A stretch of 64,000 nucleotides of DNA, from assembly GCA_038238245.1 (NCBI GenBank), contig JBBRXX010000016.1, forward strand, positions 1-64,000, given 5' to 3'. Under the pieces are notes generated by a model. That model was given only the letters and a program-made list of their open reading frames with translations, did not search any database and was not told where the DNA came from. The translations under genes and the position numbers were made by a program. This document shows, piece by piece, positions 23,968 to 31,904 of the stretch. Source of the stretch: DASQHW01 sp038238245. Lineage in GTDB: Bacteria; Actinomycetota; Acidimicrobiia; IMCC26256; PALSA-610. The number at the start of each line of letters is the position of its first letter. Within the stretch, counting starts at the first letter, position 1.

Positions 23968-24743
23968 CGCCGGCTTCGAACGTTGAGCTGCTGCGCGCAG
24001 GGACCCGTCGACTGTTGTCCACCGTCGATGGTCTCACCGATGACCAGGCCCGCGAGGCGTCGCGGCTTCCCGGATGGAACCGCGCCGAAGTGCTGACCCA
24101 CCTGGCGCGCAATGCCGATGGCACGCGGCGAATGGTGCACGCCGCGGCGCGCGGCGACATCGAGGCCCAATATCCCGGCGGCGTCGAAGCGCGGGCGACC
24201 GACATCGCGGCCGGACGCGACGCGACGGCCACCGACGTGCTGCGGGACGTGCGGTGCTCGCACGAGGCGATGATGGAGGCGTGGCAGGCGCTGCCCGAAG
24301 ACGCGTGGGACCGCCTCGGGCGCGCGATCTCGGGTGATCGGTCGATGCGGGAAGCGCTGTGGTCCCGCGTCCGCGAGGTCGAGGTGCACCACGTGGACCT
24401 GGCGTTGGGATACGAACCGACCGATTGGCCGGTCGGGTTCGTCGCCGGCGCGCTCGAGGAGATCTTCGGCTCCTTCGACCGGCGCGCGTCGAACGGCCGC
24501 CCGCTGATCGACGCCGAGTTCGGTGTCGTGTCTACCGATCACGAGCGCGCGTGGCGCGTGATGTTGCACGGCACGCACGTCGCTATCGAGCAGGGCTTGG
24601 GCGACGCCGCCGACGGCGAAGCCCGAGGCTGGGGGTGTGATCTCGTCGCGTGGCTGTACGGGCGTGATCCCCGGGGCGGCGGCATCACGACGTCCGGCGA
24701 CACCGCGGTGCTCTGCCTCCCACAATGGTTCCCGTTCGCATAG
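23964..24743 (+). CDS. maleylpyruvate isomerase family (DinB-like, mycothiol-dependent) protein
   Basis: The 259-residue product starts at GTG 23964 in a GTGA overlap with the fusion gene. The N-terminal four-helix DinB-like domain shows LPGWNRAEVLTHLARNADG with the metal-ligand His, and REVEVHHVDLALGYEPTDWP with further His. The C-terminal domain matches the MDMPI C-terminal module. Members are metal-dependent enzymes using mycothiol, the actinobacterial thiol. The substrate is unknown; coupling to a membrane glycosyltransferase is unusual and may be incidental. Confidence 0.85.
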   Translation: MTPASNVELLRAGTRRLLSTVDGLTDDQAREASRLPGWNRAEVLTHLARNADGTRRMVHAAARGDIEAQYPGGVEARATDIAAGRDATATDVLRDVRCSHEAMMEAWQALPEDAWDRLGRAISGDRSMREALWSRVREVEVHHVDLALGYEPTDWPVGFVAGALEEIFGSFDRRASNGRPLIDAEFGVVSTDHERAWRVMLHGTHVAIEQGLGDAADGEARGWGCDLVAWLYGRDPRGGGITTSGDTAVLCLPQWFPFA

Positions 24744-24766
24744 CACTCCCTCCGAGGTAAGCACCT

Positions 24767-24843
24767 TCCGCCACTCCATCTCGTCTTCACTGGTCGATTC
24801 CGGGCTCCACTTCCCTCCGGTCCGCTCCGCCACTCCATCTCGT
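24767..24843. repeat. two 18-bp direct repeats upstream of the molybdopterin oxidoreductase
   Basis: TCCGCCACTCCATCTCGT occurs exactly at 24767-24784 and 24826-24843, 59 bases apart start to start, with the second copy ending 12 bases before the ATG at 24856. The spacing is near 5.6 helical turns. This may be a regulator binding pair or a local duplication; I cannot tell which. Confidence 0.5.
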
Positions 24844-24855
24844 ACGCTTCCGGGG

Positions 24856-27099
24856 ATGACCTCTCGGATCGCGTACCGCACGTGTCACCTGTGCGAGGCG
24901 ACGTGCGGGCTCGAGCTGCACCTCGACGGTCGTGACATCACGCTCGTGCGCGGCGACCGCGAGGACGTGTTCAGCCACGGCTACCTCTGTCCGAAGGGCA
25001 CTGCGCTCAAGCACCTCGAGACTGATCGTGATCGGGTGCGCGCGCCGTTGCTGCGGACCGAGAACGGTTTTCGCGAGGTGTCGTGGGACGAGGCGTTCGC
25101 CGCGATCGACGCCGGGCTCTCTCCGCTGCGCGAGCGCTACGGCAACGACGCGCTCGCCGTGTACGTCGGCAATCCCAACGCGCACAATCTCTCCGGTCTC
25201 GCGTACGGCCGCGTGCTGCTCCAGGCCGCGCGCACCAAGAACGTGTACTCGGCGAGCACCGTCGACCAGATGCCCAAGCAGGTGTCAGGCGGATTGATGT
25301 TCGGTACCGCGCTCTCGATCCCCGTGCCCGACGTTGATCGCACCGACTACCTGCTGATGCTCGGCGCGAACCCGTTCGAGTCCAACGGCTCGTTGATGAC
25401 CGCGCCCGACATCCCGGGCCGGTTGCGTGCGTTGCGGAAGCGGGGCGGGAAGCTCGTCGTCGTGGATCCGCGGCGCACGAAGACCGCCGACGAGGCCGAC
25501 GAGCACGTGCCGATCCGCCCGGGAGCGGATGCGTTGTTCCTGTTCGCGCTCGTGCATGTGCTGTTCGCCGATGACCTCGTCGATCTCGGCGCCGTTGCGG
25601 CGTACGTCAACGGCCTCGACGAGATGCGAGACCTCGCGCAGGAGTTCACACCCGAACGCGTCGCTCCCGCGTGCGGGATCGACGCTGCGACGATCCGGCG
25701 CATCGCGCACGACCTCGTTGCGGCACCGACCGCGGCGGTGTACGGCCGCATCGGCACTTGCACGCAGGAATTCGGGACGCTTTCGTCCTGGCTCATCGAC
25801 GTGTTGAACGTGTGTACCGGCAATCTCGACCGGCCGGGCGGCGCGATGTTCACCCTCCCCGCCACCGGGGGCGCCAACACCGGCGGTACTCCCGGAAAGG
25901 GACGCGGTGTGGTGTTCGGGCGTCGCCACTCACGGGTGCGCGCCCTGCCCGAGTTCTACGGCGAGCTGCCGGTCGTATGTCTCGCCGAGGAGATCGAGAC
26001 GCCGGGCGAGGGACAGGTACGCGCGCTGATCACGATTGCGGGCAACCCGGCGTCGTCCTCACCAGATGCATCTCGTCTCGACCGTGCCCTGGCTTCGTTG
26101 GACTTCATGGTGAGTGTCGACATCTACGTGAACGAGACCACCCGCCACGCGAACGTGATCTTGCCGCCCGAGCCGGAGCTCGCGCGCGGCCATTACGACC
26201 TCGCGCTGTACAGCCTCGCGATCCGCAACGTCGCCAACTACTCGCCACCGCTCGTCGACCTCGAGCCGGGCGAGGTCCCCGAGTGGCAGACCCTGCTCCG
26301 GCTCGCGGCGGTGCTGCAGGGTCTCGGCCCGGACGCCGATGTCGACGCGCTCGACGACTTCGTGGTCGCGGGGCTCGTGCGCAAAGCGGTGACGCGCCCC
26401 GGATCGAACGTCGAGGGACGCGATGCCGACGAGCTCACCAAGATGCTCGCCACGCGCCGCGGCCCGGAGCGAGTGCTCGACGTCATGCTGCGGACCGGCC
26501 CTTACGGCGACGGGTTCGGCGCCGACGCCGATGGTCTGTCGCTCGCGGTGCTGGAGGGACGCCCACATGGTGTCGATCTCGGACCGCTCACGCCGCGCGT
26601 GCCCGAGGTGCTGCGTACGCCGTCGGGCCGGATCGAGCTCGTGCCCGAACCCTGCGCGCAGGACGTCGCCCGACTGCGGCTCGCGCTCGATCGTCGCGTG
26701 ACCCCCGACGCGCTCGTGCTGGTCGGCCGGCGCGACCTCCGTTCGAACAATTCGTGGATGCACAACCTCAACGTGCTCGTGAAGGGCAAGGCGCGGTGCA
26801 CGGTCCACGTGCATCCCGACGATGCGAGACGGCTGGGCGTCACCGACGGCGCCGACGTGACCGTGCGGTCCGACGCAGGGCAGGTCGTGCTCGCCGCCGA
26901 GGTGACCGACACGGTCATGCCCGGGGTCGTGAGCATTCCCCACGGCTGGGGCCACGACGCCGAAGGCGTCCGCCTCCGAACGGCGGGCAAGCGGCCGGGC
27001 GTGAACAGCAACGTCCTCGCGGGCAGCGGTTTGTTCGACCCACTGTCCGGCAACGCGGTCCTCAACGGCATCCCCGTCGAGCTTGCACCCGCGCCCTGA
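24856..27099 (+). CDS. molybdopterin-dependent oxidoreductase, formate dehydrogenase/DMSO reductase family
   Basis: The 747-residue protein starts at ATG 24856. The N-terminal [4Fe-4S] motif is CHLCEATCGLELHL followed by GYLCPKG. The Mo/W-bisMGD domains follow (LLMLGANPFESNGS, VVDPRRTKTADEAD, IAGNPASSSPD), ending in the C-terminal domain with RSNNSWMHN and PHGWGHD. Aligning the FDH selenocysteine loop puts Asp of STVDQMPK at the metal-ligand position, so an Asp-ligated centre or a missing protein ligand is possible. There is no twin-arginine signal, so it is cytoplasmic. No iron-sulfur or membrane subunit is adjacent. The substrate cannot be read; a molybdate importer is encoded at 51.8-54.5 kb. 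Confidence 0.9.
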   Translation: MTSRIAYRTCHLCEATCGLELHLDGRDITLVRGDREDVFSHGYLCPKGTALKHLETDRDRVRAPLLRTENGFREVSWDEAFAAIDAGLSPLRERYGNDALAVYVGNPNAHNLSGLAYGRVLLQAARTKNVYSASTVDQMPKQVSGGLMFGTALSIPVPDVDRTDYLLMLGANPFESNGSLMTAPDIPGRLRALRKRGGKLVVVDPRRTKTADEADEHVPIRPGADALFLFALVHVLFADDLVDLGAVAAYVNGLDEMRDLAQEFTPERVAPACGIDAATIRRIAHDLVAAPTAAVYGRIGTCTQEFGTLSSWLIDVLNVCTGNLDRPGGAMFTLPATGGANTGGTPGKGRGVVFGRRHSRVRALPEFYGELPVVCLAEEIETPGEGQVRALITIAGNPASSSPDASRLDRALASLDFMVSVDIYVNETTRHANVILPPEPELARGHYDLALYSLAIRNVANYSPPLVDLEPGEVPEWQTLLRLAAVLQGLGPDADVDALDDFVVAGLVRKAVTRPGSNVEGRDADELTKMLATRRGPERVLDVMLRTGPYGDGFGADADGLSLAVLEGRPHGVDLGPLTPRVPEVLRTPSGRIELVPEPCAQDVARLRLALDRRVTPDALVLVGRRDLRSNNSWMHNLNVLVKGKARCTVHVHPDDARRLGVTDGADVTVRSDAGQVVLAAEVTDTVMPGVVSIPHGWGHDAEGVRLRTAGKRPGVNSNVLAGSGLFDPLSGNAVLNGIPVELAPAP

Positions 27100-27229
27100 G
27101 CGAGCGTCGCGAGGCGGGTCTCCTGCCGAGCCGCGAACGGGCCCCGAGCGGCCCGCGGCGTCGCCGCAAGAGCGGACCTCGCGTGGGTGATGCCGAGACG
27201 CCTTCGTGCGCCATGCATGATGTTCCGCG

Positions 27230-29695
27230 ATGACCTCGGTGCTGCTCCGGGCGCGGGCGCTCTTACGCCGGCGATGGCACGCGTGGTGCGCGCTCGCCCT
27301 GGTGATCGGCGTGTTCGCCGGAGTGGCAATGGCCCTCGCCCAGGGCGCGCACCGTACGCATGTCGCGTATCCCCGCTTCGTGCGGGCGGAGCGAGCGGCG
27401 GACCTGGTGCTCGCCGGCAAGAGCAACTTCGACCTCATCGGGGCCGTGGACCTCGACAAGGTCGAGGCGATGCCAGGCGTCGTGGAACGGGCGCGGGCGT
27501 TCGCGGGCTTGCCGTTCTCGGCCCGGGCCGACGGTGGGCGAGTACTGGGCGCGGGCGACCTGATGCCGGTCGCCTCGCTCGACGGTCGGCTCGGTGAATC
27601 GGTCGAGCGCTGGAAGATGCTCTCAGGACGACGCGCGGATCCCACGCGAACCGACGAAGCGGTCGCGAGCTTCGAGCTCGCGGATCGTTTGCACCTGCAC
27701 ATCGGAAGCGTCCTGCAATTCCACTTCTACGACGCGGCGCTGTTTCCTTCGGTCGCCGCGTCGCTGCTGAAGGAGTGGCCGGCCCGGCTCGAAGCGATCA
27801 GACGCGACATGCATGCGAACGTGACCGATCCGGCCAACGGGCCCGTGCTGCAGACCCGGGTAGTCGGCATCGAGGCGTCGCCGCTCGAGTTCCCGCCGTT
27901 GATCACGGAGCTCGCACCGCTGCTGCACCTCACGCCGGCATTCGCGAAGATCTACGCGCCGATCATCGTCGGCAGCCCGGTCAGCTATCTCCGGCTTGCG
28001 CCGGGAACCGACCTGCGCGCCTTTCAGCTCGCGGTCGAGCGACTCGCGCCGGGGGAGCCCGTGTCGTTCATCACCAAGCTCGAGAACCATCGACCCAAGG
28101 TGCAGCGTTCGATCCGCGTCGAGTCGCTCGTGCTCTCGCTCCTCGCCGCACTGGTCGCGTTCACCGGAATGGTCGCCGCCGCGCAGGCGCTGACCCGCCA
28201 GACGTTTGTCGAATCCGCCGACGACGACACGCTGCTGGCCCTCGGGATGCGGCCGTCACAGCTGCTGCGCGTCGCCGCCATTCGCTCCGCGGTGATCGCG
28301 CTCCTCGCCGCGACGGCCGCGTGTCTCGGGGGTTGGCTCGTGGCGCCCTTCTTCCTGCTGTCGCTGGCGAACAAGGCGAACCTCGACCACGGGTTCCCTG
28401 TCGACGTCCCGACGCTGCTCATCGGCGGAGCCGCCGTCATCGCGTTCACGATGATCGTCGGTGTGCTGAGCGCCTACCTCGCCGGCCGGTCGTCGCGCCG
28501 GCGCCGGCGTGAGGCGTCTGTGCCCGTCCGTGTCGGAGGTCTGCGCGACGCGCTCCGCCGACCGTGGCTTCCGTTGCCGATGGTCATCGGTGTGCGATTC
28601 GCGATCCAGCGCACCAGGCGGTCGGCGCCGGCGTGGACGGCGATCGCGGGTGTCGGACTCTGCGTCGCGCTGTTGGCCTTCGCATCGACGTTCACGTGGC
28701 TGCTGCGACGTGACCTCGCCCAACCGCATCGCTACGGGTGGAACTGGGACGTGAAAGTGGGCGCGCCCGCGCTCCCCGATCTCGCCGAGGTGCTCGCACC
28801 CGGGCTCCGGGCGCTCCCGGACGTGACCGACCTCTCCGTCGCGTCGGTGACCGGGATCGATGTCGGGACGACCCGTGTCGACGTGTTCGCGATCGATCCG
28901 GTCGTGGGGAGCGCGGGTCCCACGATCGTCGCGGGCCGGGCGCCCACGGCCACCGGAGAGATCGTGCTCGGCAGCCGAACGATGCATGCGCTCGACACGG
29001 GCCTCGGACGCATCATCGCGGTGCGTATCGGCTTGTCGAAGTCGACGTACCGCGTCGTCGGTCAAGCGATCTTTCCCGAGTTCGGCGACAGCGGGCAGCT
29101 CGGCACCGGCGCGTGGATGACGATCCCCGCGCTCCGACGAGTGCTGCCGTCCGCGCCGCGGAACTCGATCCTTGTCGGCTTTCGCGGCTCCCACAACAAG
29201 GCGGCTCGCGTCGCGCTGTTGCGCGACGTGCTCAGCCCGTTGCCGTCCCACGTCGATGCCCGACCCGAGGACCTGGTGAATCTCTCGCGCGACGACGGGT
29301 TGCTGATCGCGCTCGGTCTCCTGCTCGGGGCGCTCGCGCTGGCGATGCTGGCACACACGGTCGTGACCGCGGCGCGTCAGGGGCGGCACAACCACGCGAC
29401 ACTGCGGGCGTTGGGATACTCGCGACGGCAGAGCCGGCTCACGGTCTTCTGGCAGTCGCTCACCCTGGCGACGGGTGCGCTCATCATCGGGCTGCCGCTG
29501 GGTTTGCTCGCCGGGCGCCAGATCTGGGGCGTGTACGCAACCGGGCTCGGCGTCTCGAGGGACGCGTTCGTGCCGCTCCCTCCGATCCTTCTCGCGGTCG
29601 CGGGGACGGTCGTGGTCGCGTTCTTCGCGGCGATCCCGTCGAGCTGGTACGTGACCCGCACCAACCTCGCCGGAACGCTGCGCTCGGGCGACTGA
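27230..29695 (+). CDS. large FtsX-family ABC transporter permease
   Basis: The 821-residue membrane protein has an N-terminal helix (about 15-38), an extracytoplasmic region (about 40-285), three helices (about 300-325, 345-375, 395-420), a further TM and second extracytoplasmic domain, and a C-terminal FtsX domain with three helices (about 685-805). The two-half MacB/FtsX arrangement is typical of permeases that export lipids or peptides or transmit force with an ABC ATPase. No ATPase is encoded nearby. It resembles, at architecture level, the permease at 31905 on the other strand. It follows the oxidoreductase by 130 bases on the same strand. Confidence 0.88.
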   Translation: MTSVLLRARALLRRRWHAWCALALVIGVFAGVAMALAQGAHRTHVAYPRFVRAERAADLVLAGKSNFDLIGAVDLDKVEAMPGVVERARAFAGLPFSARADGGRVLGAGDLMPVASLDGRLGESVERWKMLSGRRADPTRTDEAVASFELADRLHLHIGSVLQFHFYDAALFPSVAASLLKEWPARLEAIRRDMHANVTDPANGPVLQTRVVGIEASPLEFPPLITELAPLLHLTPAFAKIYAPIIVGSPVSYLRLAPGTDLRAFQLAVERLAPGEPVSFITKLENHRPKVQRSIRVESLVLSLLAALVAFTGMVAAAQALTRQTFVESADDDTLLALGMRPSQLLRVAAIRSAVIALLAATAACLGGWLVAPFFLLSLANKANLDHGFPVDVPTLLIGGAAVIAFTMIVGVLSAYLAGRSSRRRRREASVPVRVGGLRDALRRPWLPLPMVIGVRFAIQRTRRSAPAWTAIAGVGLCVALLAFASTFTWLLRRDLAQPHRYGWNWDVKVGAPALPDLAEVLAPGLRALPDVTDLSVASVTGIDVGTTRVDVFAIDPVVGSAGPTIVAGRAPTATGEIVLGSRTMHALDTGLGRIIAVRIGLSKSTYRVVGQAIFPEFGDSGQLGTGAWMTIPALRRVLPSAPRNSILVGFRGSHNKAARVALLRDVLSPLPSHVDARPEDLVNLSRDDGLLIALGLLLGALALAMLAHTVVTAARQGRHNHATLRALGYSRRQSRLTVFWQSLTLATGALIIGLPLGLLAGRQIWGVYATGLGVSRDAFVPLPPILLAVAGTVVVAFFAAIPSSWYVTRTNLAGTLRSGD

Positions 29696-29712
29696 TCCGC
29701 CGCGCTGACGGC

Positions 29713-30519
29713 TCAAGTCTGCTCGCGGAGGCCCTTCGCGAAATCGGCCATGCCGCGCAGGTACGCGTCGCAGTGCTGTGTCTTGCCGACGGCGATCTCC
29801 TTGGCGTCGATTCCCCCGGGGAACACCGCCGGCACGTAGTACTCGAAGCCGTCGCCCGCGATGGCGTCTGCGATGCCCGCCGCGCAGTCCTCGGCCGTCA
29901 CCTTCTCGACGTCGAAGAGTGCCGGCTCATTGTCCGGCTGGTCCCAGATCTCGGTGGCGATCGGGCCCGGCAGGACGAGCTTCACGTCGACGCCCGTCCC
30001 CGCGAGGTCGAGCAGCATCGCCTCTGCGAACCCGCACATCGCGTACTTGGCCGCGTTGTACGCGGCTTCGTTCGCAATCGGGATGCGGCCGCCCATGCTC
30101 GAGACGAAGAGGATCTGGCCACTGGCGCGTTCGAGCATGCGAGGGAGCACGGCGAGTGCCATGCGGACAGGGGAGTGGAAGTCGACGTCCATCACGTGCT
30201 GCACGTCGGCGGGGGCGAGCTCGGTGACGCGCGTGCGCTTCGGGATCGCGGCGTTGTTCACCAGCACGTCGAGACCGCCGAACGCGTCCCACGCCTCGAT
30301 CGCGACCTGCTCGGCCCGCGCAAGATCACTCAGGTCTGCTGCCCACATCCGCGAGTCGGGTGCGAACTTCCGGCAGCGCTCGAGCACGTCCTCCAGCCGT
30401 TCGACGCGCCGAGCGACGATGCCGACGGTCGCGCCCCGCTCGGCGAGGATCGGCGCGAGCGCGGCACCGATACCCGACGACGCGCCGGTCACCAGGATCT
30501 TGGCGCCCTCGACCTTCAC
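29713..30519 (-). CDS. short-chain dehydrogenase/reductase
   Basis: The 268-residue product starts at GTG 30519 in a GTGA overlap with the metallo-hydrolase stop. It has the Rossmann motif TGASSGIGAAL (about 11-21), NNAA, a catalytic Ser in ILFVSSMGGR and Y-x3-K in AAYNAAKYAM. It should oxidise or reduce a hydroxyl or ketone with NAD(P). The C-terminal 40 residues (YYVPAVFPGGIDAKEIAVGK) give a family-specific cap. Coupling to the alkylsulfatase-like gene suggests the alcohol released by one is handled by the other. Confidence 0.92.
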   Translation of the reverse strand: MKVEGAKILVTGASSGIGAALAPILAERGATVGIVARRVERLEDVLERCRKFAPDSRMWAADLSDLARAEQVAIEAWDAFGGLDVLVNNAAIPKRTRVTELAPADVQHVMDVDFHSPVRMALAVLPRMLERASGQILFVSSMGGRIPIANEAAYNAAKYAMCGFAEAMLLDLAGTGVDVKLVLPGPIATEIWDQPDNEPALFDVEKVTAEDCAAGIADAIAGDGFEYYVPAVFPGGIDAKEIAVGKTQHCDAYLRGMADFAKGLREQT

Positions 30520-31769
30520 TGGTTCGCGGACTCGTGTGCGGCCCACGAGAAGATGCCCTTCGACATCGTCGAGGCCTCCTCGTTGGCGCGCACGCCGAAC
30601 ACCTCGGCGCGGGCCGCGTGCACGCCCTTGTCGTCGGGCGCGGCCTGGGCCGCCATCTCGGCGAGATGACCGGCGAGGCGCAGGTCGCCGGCGGCGGCGA
30701 GCTCACGGGCGCGTTCGGCGAGGCGGGTTGCACCGCCGGCGAGGTCGGCGAGCTCGCGGGCGAGCGCGGCGTCGGACGCCGGCTTCAAGTGCGCGGGGTT
30801 GCCGTCGTACCAACCGCCGTACAACCGCCAGATGTTGCGCACGACGAACTCGGGTTCGTCGTAGATCGCATGGAGGTAGGGCCGTTCGAGGAGATGCGCA
30901 GGCGCCTTCACCGCGTGCAGGATGTCGTCGAGGCGCGCGCCTTCGTTCATCATCGCAAGCGTCTGCTCGACGAGCGATTCCAGCAGCTCGGCGCCCTCCG
31001 TCAACGCCTGCCGCACGCGATCGGCGCCGACGATCGGCAGGCCGTGCCCGGGCAGCAGCACGTCCGGCTCGAGCGCGAGCATCTTGCGGAACGCGACCGC
31101 CCAGTCGCGTGCATAGCGCTGCACCTTCTGCGGGTTGCCGCAGTTCGGGGACGCCCAGATGAACATGTCGCCGGCGAACAACGCCTTGCGCGCCGGGTTC
31201 CACACCCAGGTCGCGTCGTCGGTCTCGCCACGGTCGTGGTAGAGCTCGAAGTCCTCACCACCGACGCTGATCCTCATCGTGTCGCGATATGTCTCGTCGG
31301 GCATGCGGTAGTCGACCGGCCACTGCAACCCGGGCACCTTGAACTGGCGCTGGTTGATTACCGCGTTGTAGCCGGCCGTCAACACGTAGCGTTCGAACCG
31401 CGCTGCGATCGCCTCGTGCGCGACGACCCGGGGTGGTGCCCAACCATTCGTGCGCGCGTCCTCCTCGTAGAGGTCGACGCCGAACACGTGGTCGATGTGG
31501 CCGTGCGTGAAGATTGCGGTGTCGAGGCGCGACTGCGACCACCGCCGCATCGTGGCGTGGACCTGCTTGGCGTGGAACACGCCACTCGTGTCGACGACGA
31601 CGAGGCCGTCCTCGGTGTCGACCGCGGCCGAGTTCGCGAACGCGTCGACGAAAGCGAGACCGGGCTGCAGCTCGGCGAGCTCACCGCTCGTCGCCATGGG
31701 ATGGTGGTGCGTGATCGGGAGGGCACCGGTGAACAGCTGGTCGGCGAGCTCGAGCAAGTCAGTGGCCAT
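30516..31769 (-). CDS. metallo-beta-lactamase-fold hydrolase, alkylsulfatase-like
   Basis: The 417-residue product starts at ATG 31769. The zinc-binding motif is FTHGHIDHVFGVDLYEEDA (about 89-107), the second site has FAGDMFIWASPNCGNPQKVQRY, and LLPGHGLPIVG gives a further His. A C-terminal helical region (EPEFVVRNIWRLYGGWYDGNPAHLKP) matches the dimerisation domain of alkyl sulfatases (SdsA1-like). No signal peptide is seen, so it is cytoplasmic. Substrates may be alkyl or steroid sulfates, but close homologues are also annotated simply as MBL-fold hydrolases. It is the first gene of an operon with the SDR. Confidence 0.88.
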   Translation of the reverse strand: MATDLLELADQLFTGALPITHHHPMATSGELAELQPGLAFVDAFANSAAVDTEDGLVVVDTSGVFHAKQVHATMRRWSQSRLDTAIFTHGHIDHVFGVDLYEEDARTNGWAPPRVVAHEAIAARFERYVLTAGYNAVINQRQFKVPGLQWPVDYRMPDETYRDTMRISVGGEDFELYHDRGETDDATWVWNPARKALFAGDMFIWASPNCGNPQKVQRYARDWAVAFRKMLALEPDVLLPGHGLPIVGADRVRQALTEGAELLESLVEQTLAMMNEGARLDDILHAVKAPAHLLERPYLHAIYDEPEFVVRNIWRLYGGWYDGNPAHLKPASDAALARELADLAGGATRLAERARELAAAGDLRLAGHLAEMAAQAAPDDKGVHAARAEVFGVRANEEASTMSKGIFSWAAHESANQ

Positions 31770-31904
31770 GGGCCGAGCGTCCCACCTGCCGTCGCCGCCA
31801 CGGAAATCGAATGGGGTTCCCGTCGGATGCTCGGAGCTGACCAGGGCAAATACCACCGACGATGTCCCGGCTGCGGGCGATGCCCGGCCCCGCGCGACAC
31901 CGAT

